Source: Branchiostoma floridae
Lineage: Eukaryota > Chordata > Leptocardii > Amphioxiformes > Branchiostomatidae
Assembly (NCBI RefSeq): GCF_000003815.2
Contig: NC_049987.1
Location: forward strand, 16,023,329 to 16,087,328
DNA: 64,000 nt
Direction: 5' to 3'
Made by a program: the position numbers and the translations under genes. Shown in pieces: positions 35,690-49,400 of the stretch (its first letter is position 1; each line of letters opens with the position of its first letter). Below the pieces are notes generated by a model. That model did not search any database and had not been told where the DNA came from. It worked only from the letters and a program-made list of their open reading frames with translations.

Positions 35690-36360
35690 CTGTTAGAGAC
35701 TCTTTTCGAGGCTACCGTAGCCTTTCATAACAGTCCCAAGAGTTATCTCCAACTTAGAAATCACGACCACAGCATGTCCAGAACATGAGATATAAAAAAT
35801 GGAAGTTCCGCTGCAGTACCTTAGAAAGCCGCTAGGAGGCCCATTATGGAACTTGACCTTCGTTTTCCTGACCCCTACCCACTTACCAAATATCATCAGG
35901 ATCTATCCAAGGCTTCTCGAGTTATCCTGTTGACATGGAATTTTAATATTTTTTAGTTACATATGTGACACGTTTGAAGTTCCTGTCATGGGGTACAGCA
36001 AATTTCTGAATTTTCCTCATTTACTATGCAAATTAGCTGTTGGCTTGCATAACTGTACGCTATCTACATACCAAAAATCGTCACGATCAATCATTATGTT
36101 CTTTTAGTAATTGGCACTTGCTGTTCCAAAAACGCAACTAGGGGTCCCAATCTTACAGCACTTACTCTCTGCCACTAAAAAATCACGAACACAGTATGTC
36201 CAAAATAAGAGTTATCAAAAATTGAAAACTTGACCTTCGTTTTCTTGATCCCTACCCACCTACAGCATATCATCAGGATCCATATGAGGTTTCTCGAGTA
36301 ATGCTGTTAACAGACACACACAGACAGACATGCTCAAAACATAACCTTCTGGCGAAGATA
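35690..36360. repeat. Two dispersed repeat family A blocks
   Basis: 'cagcatgtccagaacatgag' (35770), 'tggaagttccgctgcagtac' and 'cttgaccttcgttttcctga' match 49460-49570. A second block starts near 36000 and ends 'ataaccttctggcgaagata'. Confidence 0.6.
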
Positions 36361-37100
36361 ACAACACTGACGTTAGACTGTTGATGTAATATGTGAAATA
36401 AATACGGGATTGTCTTGACCCAAACTGTGTAAAATATGTATTCACCCATTGTTGTCAACAAAGCACTCCAAAAGTGCTTAAGCTCGACAAGGATCAAAGA
36501 CTACATAACCTGAATAAAAAAAATGCTGTCGGATATATATTACATATCCAATCGCTAAAACGCGTTTACGTCATAGTGATGGTAAATACACTTCGCTTAT
36601 GTGACAACGGTTATATTGTATGACAATACTTAAGATGCTGTAAAATGTAAAGAAGCTGTGGCCTTAATTTCTCAGCATAAGACTCCAGCTTTTTCTCGCG
36701 GATAAACCAATGCCCTACTTATATCCACTGTTGTTTCAAAACAAAATTCAGCAAAAGGCTAGTGTTACCATCTCTCGCAGTTAAGGCCGGCTTATCAGAC
36801 AACATTAAAGCACTTGCATGCAAGATATCAATGGTTCAAAAAGTGCCTTATTGCTATAAAATAAGGATTTGACATCAATATTATCATTTACATTGTCAAT
36901 ACCTCAATATCAGTCTACATTTGAATAAAATCTACACCTGGTGACAAGAAAGATGCGCAATTACTGAGCAGAGTCTGACGCGTGTCTGTCATGTTCACTA
37001 TTGATTGATCCTGTCCCGTCATAAATGTTGTTATTTTACAATTCTTAACACTTGTAAACAAACATGCACTCTACTACTTCACTTCCAAAAATGATTTTTG
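36361..37100. other. Intergenic, nothing recognised
   Basis: AT-rich; no exon, RNA gene or repeat border supported. Confidence 0.4.
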
Positions 37101-37104
37101 CTTC

Positions 37105-37640
37105 TTTTGCTTACCCCATGGACAATTCTTTTATGAAGAAAAATATTCTTGCAAGAAGAAAATGTACAATAACATTCTAAGCAAAACAAGCAAAACAAGA
37201 AACTACGAAAAAATCTTAATTCTCACTCAAAGAGCTATTTTCTTATTCTTCTCTTCTTAGATGAAGAAATATTTCTCAAACCTAAGAATTTTCTGGAACT
37301 GTAAGCAAAATCTTCTTGTTTTTTCTTATGATTTAAAAAAATTCTAGAAATGCTTGCTTTTTTTATAACTCTTAAGAAATACAAGATTTTTTGCTCTTAA
37401 TGTAAGAAAAGTATTCTTGGTGTAAGAATATTAATCTCAAAAGTGTCTTAAAAATTTAAGAAATAATTTGCTTGCCCCATGGACAAGCACGTTTTTTTTT
37501 ATAAAATTTGTTGGGGACAGAAACATTTTCTTCCTGGAAGATAAATTTTCTGTGAGGAAGAAAAACAAGATACACAAGAAAAAAACATTTTTGGTAGTGT
37601 TTCTCGAAGGACCAATGTGGTAACAATTGATTATCCATAG
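37105..37640. repeat. Degenerate AAGAAA/TTCTT-rich repeat with a duplicated start
   Basis: 'gcttaccccatggacaattc' at 37109 and 'gcttgccccatggacaagca' at 37470 are about 360 bp apart, each followed by purine- or pyrimidine-biased sequence with many AAGAA/TTCTT words. Confidence 0.4.
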
Positions 37641-39910
37641 AAAAAGTCAAAGGCCAGGCTCTTGGTATATTTCTTGATGTTTAGACATGGGCTACGTTTC
37701 GTAAGATGACTAGAATTGCATAAGAAATTTGCCTAGAGACAGGCACCGAAAATGAACATTCCCACGGGCATTAGGGACAGGTGATTTCTTCTTCTTCTGC
37801 ATGTTTCCTTCCGGATAGAAGTCCCAGATAGCACACGTTTTAAAAATATTGTTGTGAAAGGTGCATTGGCAAAGGCAATACAAACTCTGACGAACATCAC
37901 GGAAAACCTGACCATCTAAGTAAAAGATAACAACAGTTTGCAAGACTAACGCTGTATCTGCACGCACGAGTAGTACGTTAGAAATGGCGTTTATAGCCTC
38001 TCTACGTACTGACACCCTATCAGCCGTCCCTTCATTGATTCACCATCTTAAGTACCACGGCAGCCGGTAAACAGCAGTTGCCCCCCCCCCCTACTTCAGA
38101 GCCCGTCTTGGGTTACTTCCCTGACGAGCACCGGGACAATTGGGACCTCAGCCTCACTAATGCCCGGTGGTTAATATAAACGTATAGGTATGATAAACTA
38201 GATAGTAGATTTTATCAATATGGTTTATTACAAATAATACTAGCTATTGATATGTACTGTTAAATATGTTTTTCTATATGCATTGCCAAAAAGTTTGACT
38301 TAGTTTAATTAGTCAACTAGATGTTACACGCATGACAGAGGTTACAGCACACTAGGCAACCAGTTTGGATCTTTCTTTATTTGAATTGTAACGGGCACGA
38401 TACAATATGGTATACCAGGATCACTACCCTTGGACAGCAAAATAAAAGAAATTATTTAAATTGAATTAATTCAATCTTGTAAGACTATGTCAATGCATTC
38501 CAACTTACTTATCATTTACATGTATCTTTGACTTTACCTTGTTTTTGTTATTCCCTTAGTTTTGGAACAGTAGTTGAGGCTATCGAGAAAATTACTTAAC
38601 ATTAAAATAACAATTGCACAACACGCATACCATTCTTTCAATGTGTAAATCTTGGTTGTATAGGTAATATATAGAAAGTTTGTAACATTTCAAAATGCTT
38701 GAATAGATACTGCTGGATCAACATGCATAATGTGTATCTTCATGCATTTGTTGGATACATGTATAGAGTCAATTCCGATTCACCGAGAGGGTTTTAAAAT
38801 AATATTTGTAATACGTTTCAACTAAGTAAAAGAGTACTTCAGTCACTATAGTTCTAAATTGTTCAAACAATTCAAAATGTAAGTTTGAACATGTTCGATC
38901 CTATTCATATTTGTTGAAACATTGGAAAATTAATAATATCAATATACTAGTATCTTTATTTGGAACAATTTTCAAACATCTATGTGATTTTGTAATTGTT
39001 CCAACTGTTCCAACAATTTATGTCATTTTTTCCTTCCATAAAAACTTTTATTGCCAACATTAGCAAAGCTGCTAAGCTGGGCCCTTTGTTTTGATCTTGT
39101 ATATTTAGATTTTCTTCAGAAGACACTGGTGAGTCTTTTGTAAGAAGGTGGCAGACACACACAGTTTCCTGTACTGGGCAGGAATGTGTGAATTGCCCAC
39201 TTTCCAGCCCACTGCCCCAGATACAAAACATGTCGAACGTTATCAATGTTCGAACATGTAATAACAAATGATAAATCTATGTTGAAACTAACAGAAATAA
39301 TATATTTAATGATTGTTAGAAATTCTTCTATGAATGCAGCAGATAATACCAAGAACACTACACGGATGTTACGAATAGTTCTAAACAGTTACTTTGGTAA
39401 TGTGGAATTGACTCTACTTGTTATTTTTCTGTGCTAATTGTTATTTGGTATCTCTAAAATATAAAGTGAATCCCAAGAATATTTAGTTGAAAATGCAGAT
39501 TTTGAGAAATAGGTTGTTTTTCATGCCGTATGGTGAGATAAATGTTACATGACTTGTGCTGCAATGAACATATTTAGCAATTACCTTGTATTTGTATTTA
39601 TACATAAATGGTCTCAACTTATTCAAGGTACCCTAGACATTATACTTGCTGTAAGCCCACTATCGAACTACAAGTATGATCTTGTTAAAAATGTGAAACA
39701 AGAGATCCAACTTTTGTAAGTATGAAGCTTAATTTAACAGAAGGAAACTTTCATTTTTTTGTGGTTAGAATCATGATAAACTGAATGTCGCAACACCATG
39801 GCCTATTGTTAAAAGTTATGATTCAGCCACGCCATTGTATTTCTTTTCAAAACCTTAGTCCCAGTTGTAAGTTTTGAATAGAGTAGAATAGAATACATGA
39901 GAAAAGCAGT
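37641..39910. other. Long AT-rich intergenic stretch
   Basis: No supported gene. A run of C (about 38080-38091) is the only simple tract. A minus frame at 37740-38010 encodes a basic patch and a hydrophobic tail but has no convincing splice context. Confidence 0.35.
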
Positions 39911-40145
39911 TGTAAGATATCCCCTCCCGAAAATTTAGAGAACTAGCCCCGGCTGAGACAGGAGGGTAGTCAGGAAAAAAAAGTGGGTTAGACAGGCAGT
40001 CTGGACTGGAGGTCCAGAGAAGAAGGGAGTCTGGATTTGTAATCCAGAGAAGAAGACTGTAAACATCTTGGAGAGAGTGGCGAATAAAGAATTGTGAATA
40101 TGCATCATCGTCTCGGCATCATTCAATCGTAAAGAACCTGTAACA
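39911..40145 (+). mobile_element. Solo LTR with adjoining primer-binding-site remnant
   Basis: Starts TGTAAGATATCCCCTCC and ends CTGTAACA (TG...CA), with an AATAAA at about 40083 followed by 'gtctcggcatc'. Directly after it, at 40147, is TGGCGTAACAGTCC, which has the TGG start of a tRNA primer-binding site. Internal retrotransposon genes and the second LTR are absent. The interpretation rests on these structural signs only. Confidence 0.55.
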
Positions 40146-40328
40146 TTGGCGTAACAGTCCCAATAAAATATGTCTCTAGATTTTTCAATATACTTTGTTT
40201 TAGTATTTCAGAACAATTTAGATCAATAGAAGCCAAATGACTTTAATCCGTGATCTTTGATCATAAACCTGAAATTGGTGAATTTTGTAAAATATGCCTT
40301 TCAGAAACCTGTTGCGAAAAATTATGAA

Positions 40329-40334
40329 TTTATT
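40329..40334 (-). promoter_or_regulatory. Candidate polyadenylation signal (AATAAA) of the FkbM gene
   Basis: TTTATT on the plus strand reads AATAAA on the minus strand, about 100 bp beyond the stop at 40435. Confidence 0.5.
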
Positions 40335-40434
40335 CTGTCATTTTCAGAGTAAATCTTTTTGTGGGTCAATGGGTTTTCATACCTGGAATAAAGGATAAAG
40401 AAAGATTTTGTGGCGACAAACGATATTACAAAAT

Positions 40435-43400
40435 CTACCTCAAACAATCCACAATGCTCACTAGGTTGTAACCGGACTTCTCGACCAAATAGTCCATGAG
40501 AAAGACCGATATCATGTAACTGTCCGGGTGGTCCGAGTCCAGACTGACGATGCCTCCCTTGTTGTCCAGCTGTTGGGTGATGAAGCGAAGAGCTTTGGGA
40601 ACCCTCTCGACATCTCTGTACCTGTAGTAGTTCTCAACAGACAGGTACCATTTCTCTGTTTAAGAAAAAAAGAAAACTTTAAGTCATAAGTCACATTTGG
40701 GACGATACTTCTGCTGTAAGTAAAGGAACACAATGTATAATTCTTGCACAATACCATTTCTGTGATTTTACGCAGATTGAAATCGCGACATGGTTGGTGG
40801 GAGCAAATAAAGGAAGTACTGAGTTTTATCAATACTACATGAAGAACTCAAAAGGTACAGCGTTACTAGTCGTGTGAGACTTTGTAGAATAGCCTTCATA
40901 CAGGGCTTCATAGCTGGAGCCTACGTCACTTTTACTACCTGGGGCCCGGCCAGGCTTCTTGCGGGAGCGAAAAAATTAAGTTTATGCTAATGAATAAACA
41001 TTAGGCATACTGTTGAATTACCATTAATCTTTTATATCGTGCCATTTATCTTTATATCGTATTTTTCGTTCCCCAAAGCTGCCCAGCGGGGGCCCTTTGT
41101 GGAAATGTGACGTTATCCTAAGCCCGGTCCCCCTCTACATCTGCCGTTTGGGTACAACGCATCCTGAGGTGTAAATATATGGCAATGATACACAAGTTAA
41201 CGTTTAACACAACGCTACACGATGAGAGCTAAGTTTAACATTCTAGACTAAATAGTTAAGCGGTGAAAAAAAAAACCTCACACCTCCCGGAAGTAAGTGG
41301 AATAAGTTCTGCAAATAATTTTGAATGCCTATGCGGACAAGTAAAACATATAGCAGATAGGCACTCTATGTAAAATTAGATTATACTAAAAGTAGATTTC
41401 CCTACCATTTCTTTACATAGCAGGCGGAATCTACCATATAGTACTGCGTACCAAGGCTCAGTGAAACAAGTTGCAACGTCATTGCATCATACAGACATGT
41501 TTAAAAATGGTGATCTTTCGAGGGGATACATGCCCACATATAGCTACTCACTGTTTTGTGTGACTGACTCAGGGCGGTGTGTCTGATGACAGTTTCGGCG
41601 TAGTTTCTGTGAAACCTAATCTTAGCCAATTTCTTGCATTTTTGAAGGGAATGTAACCCGAGATTGTTGATACCCTAAAAAAATAGACTAAGTTCATGTT
41701 GTATTATTTTCCGAAGTGAAAAAATATATTATAGTCGGGTCAAAGAACCGTCAAATTGATCATGCCAAATGCTCTGTGCTGGCGGCCCTGGTTGGGTGCT
41801 GGAGTCAGGACATTGTTTCTACTCGCCCCTTACAATGAGCATTTTAAGGAAAAGATCTTGATTGTTAGCCTATGGCTACTTCTCATCAATGAGAAACCCC
41901 CGTTTTCTATCGCTATATCAACATGACGTGCGGGACTATAAAATTGTTTGGCTATTTCAGGCAAATGAGGATAAAGGTGTGTTGATATCAATCAAAACTG
42001 TAGTGTTAAGAAAAGGAAATATATGGGTGCTATATTGTATTCTGTCAGAGCAGAACTAGAAAACATACGTCTTTGTCACTCTCCCCCGTGCTTTTACTTC
42101 GCATCTGACCAATCCTCTTCTAACTTTGAGCCCCTCAACTGGGTGGCGAGGGAGTTGTTGTTTACAAACAGGAGGGTCTGATTCCTCATGGTATTTCTAA
42201 CCGAGGAGACTGGAATTATAACTACAATTACTATTTTAACCTCCTTGTTCTAAGTTAAACTCAGACTTTGAGCAGCTCATTTTCATTCCCAAACACTAGG
42301 ATATAAAATTATGCTACACAGTTGTTGTGCAGGTCATTCATATGAATGTTTTGTTCTAGATAACATTTTCTATTTTTTGGGCAAAATTACATTGTGTACT
42401 TGAAAAGTTCATAGTTAAAGAAAAAAAAATACCATCGGTTGGAGGGAAGCGAGCTGTCGGTTGAATAATCCTCAGGCCACGAGACTTGGCTTTTTGTATC
42501 ACGGCGTTTGTCACCTTTACAGGGAAATAATAGGCTGTTTGCAGATCCACTTCGCTCAAGCGTTGCATCGCACTAACCAACCCTGTCTGGATCCAGGACG
42601 GTGACTGTAGCGTAAACTGTCCTAGCGGAAACGGTTGGCTCTGCAGGGAAAAAAGCATCATCGTTGGGTACAATAACTTAATTTTTTGTTTGTATGTGTC
42701 ATAGCTGCGATGGATAGAGTATAGATGCGGACCATATGTGAAATGTGCAGAGGTAGGTTCAGTCCATATTTAGACATTTAGACCAGACCATTTAACTCTA
42801 TCTAGATGGGAGGTAGCTAGGGGTGCCGGAGCTAAAAGTGCCTGCGCCAAATTTGACATCGTAAAAGTGCCGAACGACGTGACGTGTGCTAGTGATAGTT
42901 TCTGACTGGCATATTGTACCAAATTTTCTAATTTCAGTTTGAATAATGTTTCAAGGTTTTAATGCTGAAACAAAGGCTATTCTATATCGTTATCATCCTA
43001 TTTTGTGCTACATTCCTTAGATATGAATAGACAATGCTAATTCCATGACGTCATGGGCTTTAATTTAAGATGTCATTATTGACGACAAAATCAGGTTATT
43101 CTTTTACTCAATTTCAACAGATTTCCGTTTTTTTTACAAAACACATTTTAGCTAGAAGCCTAATAGTTCTCCTTTATTAACACATGACATACTTTTTAGC
43201 TTTCTACCATGAAATGAAGTGTATTTATAAACTGTCCATATTAATTATGCAAATTAGTCCCTGATATGCATGATTTGCATTTGATTGTGTAAGGCATCTC
43301 TCTTTAAGGCTATCTTCATTCCAAATACCATGAAGATCAGTCAACCCATTCCCGAGTTATTCCTACAAAAATTCCTGACATGCCTTGGGAAAATTGCTGA

Positions 43401-46400
43401 AATTTTGGGAATTTTTGCCAAACGGACGCAGAGTATACTATTAGGCTAGCCCCTGTGGCGTCGCCAAAAACCGTTACCGTACCGGTACCCACCACTAGTG
43501 ACAACCCCTAATTGATGTATATTTGAAAATATCAAAGAATGTCTAGAGTAAGAAATATATATATATTAATATGTAACTGTACCTAGGTACTAAATGCCAT
43601 AATTTGTACCTTGTACAAATGAAACAAGAGTTCGTAGACCTCATACATACATGGGATACTGTTAGTAGATTTGTTATTTTTAACGGAGGTGGAGTTCAAG
43701 ATGACCACACCCTTGTTATCCCGTCAGAAGAAATTAGAGGGCAAATTAACGTACATTTGGTAACGTGCCTGAAGTAATTGTAGCTATAATAAGAAACTAA
43801 AACATTAAACACCATACAGCACTTGAAGCACCACAAAGACTAACCAGAAACACGAACAAATGCGCCCCTATTAGTAAATGGAATGTAGTCTGAGCCTTAT
43901 GTGGCTCAGGGGCAACAATGGTCTCTGGAGTGATTTCTGTTAATTAAAAGTTGTTAGAACAAAAAAAAATGTAAGGAACCCCCAAATGCACACAAAAATC
44001 AGCATTCTGTACCAGGTTCAAAGTCAATTAGGCCAAAAATCGAACCTGACGGTCTGGTCAACACAACCAACCAATGTACCAAATACCATTGCAATAGCAC
44101 GCTGCAAACTGTTGATATATCGAATAAGAAACGCATAAAAACACAGAACAGGAAACTGAAAAGTATACCTGCATTTTTCATGCAGGTAATTAAGTTACAA
44201 AATGTATTATGTATAAATATACGAGTATGAGGAAAGGGTATACCCATAATTGAATAATACAACAAATCAAAACGAAACAAGCCTCACCTCGCGCATGCCT
44301 ATTGTGAAAGTTTTGGCCCATTCCTTCACCAGTTTGGGAAACGTTTCCACGAAGTCTCCATAGACGAAGAGTGTGACCGGCATCCTGCTCGAATGAGCTG
44401 CTATGGTCTCTACCAACTTGTGTGCGGCCTTAGCGTTCATACCGACTAGAACTGCCAGTGTAAGGCGAGGGGGCCCCGATGTGGCAGCATGGCACTCGGA
44501 GTAGACTGTGCCCGGAGAGCCGACAAACCTGTCGGATGCCTTAGATACAAGACATAAGAGAATGGTGTGAATTGCATGAACATGTAATTGCCCTCTACAA
44601 TGTGATTGCAAGATGTGATTGAATAGGTGTATGAACAGCCTTAGTCGCTCTTCCTGACGGTCCATTATGCATGAATCTCTCAGTTCACACTTCAATGACA
44701 TTAAGTATAAAACTATAAACAATAAAATTAGTGATGAAAATTCAACTGACAGTGATTCTTTGTGCAGTGGCAACTCCACAATGCCCAAACAGTGGGTAAA
44801 CTCTAAAATGTACCCAATGACGTCGGTGATTACAAGCGTTATTTTACGCCAAAATTCAATAAATCTTTTCTTATAATAGGACAATATCTTGCATCTATTG
44901 TGGTAGGATGTGAAATCTGGGGTAGCCCTGCGCAAGACAATAGAGTCAGCTTAAACTCCAGAAAGTCCTTTGTAAGGTTTTACCGGACCCTTTAACAGTA
45001 ACCTAGAAAATGACAGTAGGGATTGAAGAGATGAATTGTTAATGGGATGGGAAACAGCCACTAGCAACTGACAATGGATTATAATAATGAACCACCTAAT
45101 AACACACTGACATACCTCGAACATAATGATTTTCCTTGAAATCCTTTCAAATTCTTTTCGATTTCAACATTTCAATTTTGGCTCCAAAGTTTTGCTATGT
45201 GACTCACCAACGAAGGATGTAAGGTGTCAAAGTCATCATATTTTCTGTACTCGGCCGCCCATTCCATCATAGGTTTGCCTTTCGTCTGCACATCCGACTC
45301 AAGTTCTGCCATTTGTGCTTTGTTCCAGCCTGTGACAGGCTGCCAGGAGTGATACTCCCCGTAAAACCTGTGTACATTAATGGAAACATGATGTGAATAT
45401 TACTAAATAATTAAAGCTTTGTTGATGCTATTACATCCGCAAGAACTCAAAGTAACTTAAAAATGGAGGTATGTGGGAAGGATTCGGAAATACGAAGGTC
45501 AAGGTCGATTGCGGGGCCCCTGGTGCATGACCTTGGTTCCGCAGTAAAACTTCCCGCTTTTCGAACATTTTCCTTGATATGCTATGATTCTGATGTTAAG
45601 GTGGAAAGGGGCTTTCGGTGTGAGGTGTGAAGACGTAACGACAAAAACAAACTAGAGTTCCACGAACACATTCCTTTGCCAAATAAACCAGGATTGTTAT
45701 GTAGAATGATGTCTGTAGACATAAAAGTGTTACTCATTACATTCTATTTTATATGTTATTTGATAAAGTCAGACTAAATCTTATCAACTAGATTTCGACA
45801 ACCTCATACATCCATGAAATATTAAGAACTTTTGTAGATGTTATGCAAATGACCTACTAGGGGCCCCCAAATCCATCCATTAGTCATTGTTATTATGAAC
45901 ATCCTTCCCTAAGCTACCTACATCCCTAAAATGACAATTCGACGTTTATTTCTCCAGTTATCCCCATTTAAATATCTTGACAAAAACGCCTCTGCAGATC
46001 TAAAATAAAATGTTAGGGAGCTCTCTGTTTTGCTAAGACCTGACCCTGCTACTCCCTGCATTGCCCTCATTTCAATATTATAATGACCTACTGTAATATT
46101 GAAATGAACAAGGTGCTACTAAGAACTCGTAAATATGCAATAGGCATAGTGATAATTGGCCTAGAGTTCCCCACCCTTCTTTTGCATTTGTTTACGCACT
46201 AATTTCGCACCCCCACCCACGGCCCTGTTGCAGTATTAGAGGCATGCAAGTAATACACATTTGTAACCCTTTGAGGAAAGTGGAGAAAATGAGATTATCT
46301 TATAACCCCATTCCACTAGGGCGGCGCTCTGGCCGCGCTCTCTCTCTCCGACCTGAAATTTGACATATCGCTCAAGGAATTGTACAGAAAAGAAACAAAT

Positions 46401-49400
46401 CTTTTTTACCCTTTGTACGTTTTGCTGTCCTCTTGGTCACACCAAGGAGGTTAAAAATCACCTCCTTGGTCACACCTAATGTGACTTGTACGTTTTGTAA
46501 GATATACCATGTGAGAAATCGAAGGTTACACCCTACAGTATTTAGGTCGCAGTGAGAGCACAGCGTGATCGCAGTCTAATGGTAGGGGGCCTTTAGTAAG
46601 GAATAAAAACTACAGACAAGTCTCTACTAGACTGAATACACAGACAAAAGTAATGGGAGAATAACCCTAGTATGGACTCTTCTGGCCAATTATTATTGTT
46701 TGTTTTTGTTTTTGCCAAATTTACATAGGACGGTGATAGACATTTCAGATTAGAAGACAAAAATAGCCACAAAGTGTACTTCCGACACCCCCCTCCCACA
46801 AACTCTGCTGAAAGTATAGTTTCTAGCCTACCATAGATACCAAAATGCCACTAAGAAATGGTTCAGCTCGCCCCGGCGGGGGTCGTCTAGGCGCAGTCGG
46901 CTGAATGCTTCTCCCTACACAATTTGGGACCTTCCAATTTGACTGTGTGTGCGTGATTGATTGTATGTGTACAGTGTATACATGTTAGATTAAAAAAAAC
47001 AGCCATTTTCTCTTCAAATACTCCTGGACCAGTGTTTGAAAATCTGTTTGAAAAACCCAAGCTGACTATTACCACTGAGCCCAAGCTGACTGTCTGGCAT
47101 GCCAGGTAAAGGTGTGACAAGCTCCATTGTTCTCCTAGGGTAGTCTGGTGCCCTGCTGTAGGAGACTAAGTCAACAAATGTTTAAAACAAAAGCGTTTAG
47201 ACAGATTTCCACCTAATTTTGCTCTTGTAGTAAGCCAAGGTCACGCGCCGATGTTGTACGTGTAGGGTTTGTTTATTTCGGGTGAAGCAATTCAACCGGG
47301 CAGTATTTGAAGCTTTTAGGCACCACAGATTTCCGACTGTTAAATAATTGTTTGTGTGATGTATATACATAAAATTTCTTGTTCTAACAGACAAAGGGGA
47401 CTCGCATAGTTTGATGAACATGTCTATCTATTCTGACTCTCACCTGGTGCTTCCGCAAAGGGAGGGGAACAAGTATAGACAAGTCTGGATCGCAATCATA
47501 GTCATTTCAGAAGTCGGGTCAGGAACCTCGAGAAAGTCCTTGTGTTTTTTGAATAGTGAATTTTGTGCACTGCTGTTTAATTTGTGGAAGCCAAGGCGGA
47601 ATTTTCCTACATTGCGGAGCATATTTGAACATATATTCGTACAAGTAGGTTATAGACAGGTTTAACCTTTTTGATTTGCAATATGCCGAGTTGAGTTGCC
47701 ATCTTCTAAAATAGTACATGAAAACACCTGTAAAGATTTTAGTTTCCTTTGTTGTTAGCTTCTTTTTTAAAGCTAACATGGTTCTAGATAGTTTTCTCAC
47801 TTTCTTGTCTCAAGGAATTATTCCAAAGTGCTTTATTTTGGTTGGACCAAGGAGGTTGAACTCTTTCAACCTCCTTGGTTGGACAAAGGAATTGCGACCA
47901 GACATTTCTGGCCATGAGTCATGAACTGACCAATTAAAGAGTCCCTGACTGCATTCTATGCATAATTAAAGATGAATACAGGTAATTACTTTGGACCGAG
48001 GCGCTAAAAACAATTAGTCTATTGATATTAATGCTCCTGTCAACATGATGGATTGGGTTGTCAAATTGATTGATTAGCTAAACACAGGAAAACTACAAAA
48101 TTCAAGCATGTAAACTTTAAAAGCAAAGACTAGCTTGTTTATTAAAACCTATCAAGTCAAAATGGCATGGAAAGAATGCAGAACAAGTGTGTTTGCATGA
48201 ATAGCTTTCTGGAAAATCAATTTTACCATCAGAAAGTTAGATATTGACAGTTAAATTTACAGGCAACCCCCCAAATTCTATCAAAATTTCTAAACTTTTA
48301 TTAATTTCAAGTAATCTAAAGTGTATGTTTATACTCAGTAAAGCTATTCGAAAAGTATACAGTCGTCTCTACATCCTGTAAAAAAATTGTTACTTTTGGC
48401 CATCTGCAACAAGTTGGTCTCGGGCAATATTTGTCAAAATTAGAAGAGTAAATGTATTAAGATATTGTAGAAATATTATGGTAATTATTGTTTAGTCTGA
48501 TACATAATTGGAATGAGCAGTATCTCTTCTCCACTTCTGCCAAATTATAAGCCATTTGGCCTCATAAAACTTGAGATAATGACATTTTTTCTACCAAACC
48601 CCCAATACCCTCTGTTTTGGTCTTAGTCACACCTTAGCAAAACAGAGCTAAAACTTGTCCAACTTTGTCACAGCGCATCACAGCCATGTACTACATAAAT
48701 GTCAAGACTATATCATGTCCGGGACAGGAGATACATTGAAGAAACTGCTGTAATAGAATATTCTTATTAATTATGCAAATAAGCTGTTACTTTGCGTAAT
48801 TATCATATCATTATGTAGGTCTTTACTTAGGCTATATACATACCAAAAATCATGCATATCCATTACACGTTTATATTCTCCCATTAATTATGCAGGTGAG
48901 CTTTCAATTTGCAGAATTTTTCTCAGCTACATATATGACAAGTATATAGTACAACTACCATTGACTGCAGTGGATTTATAAACTTTCCTCATTAATTATG
49001 CTAATAAGCTGCTGATTTACATAATTACTCTGCCATTATGTAAGTCTTCACTTTGGATATCTACATACCGAAAATCATGACGATTCGTCAGCACGTTCAT
49101 ATTTTCTCATTAATCATACAAATAAGGTCGTAATTTGCATACTTATTATATATTGAAATTACTCTTTTTCTCAGCTATATAGATGACAAGTTTGAAAGTC
49201 CTATCATGGAATGTAATGGATTTATAAACATTCCTCATTAATTATTCAAATTACGTGCAGGTTTGCATAATTAGTATACTATTTTGTAAGTCATTACTTC
49301 GGCCATCTACATAGTTACCAAAAATCATGACCGCCTGTTAACACGTTCTCGAGTTATTCCTGTCCAATGTTTAAAAGGAAACCGGCGCCTGCAGTTCCAA

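Noticed and set aside
37733..38015. Frame with CRRRRNHLSLMPVGMFIFG, like a type II membrane protein start
   Set aside because: It stops right after the hydrophobic stretch, the only donor-like site is weak, and no following exon was found.
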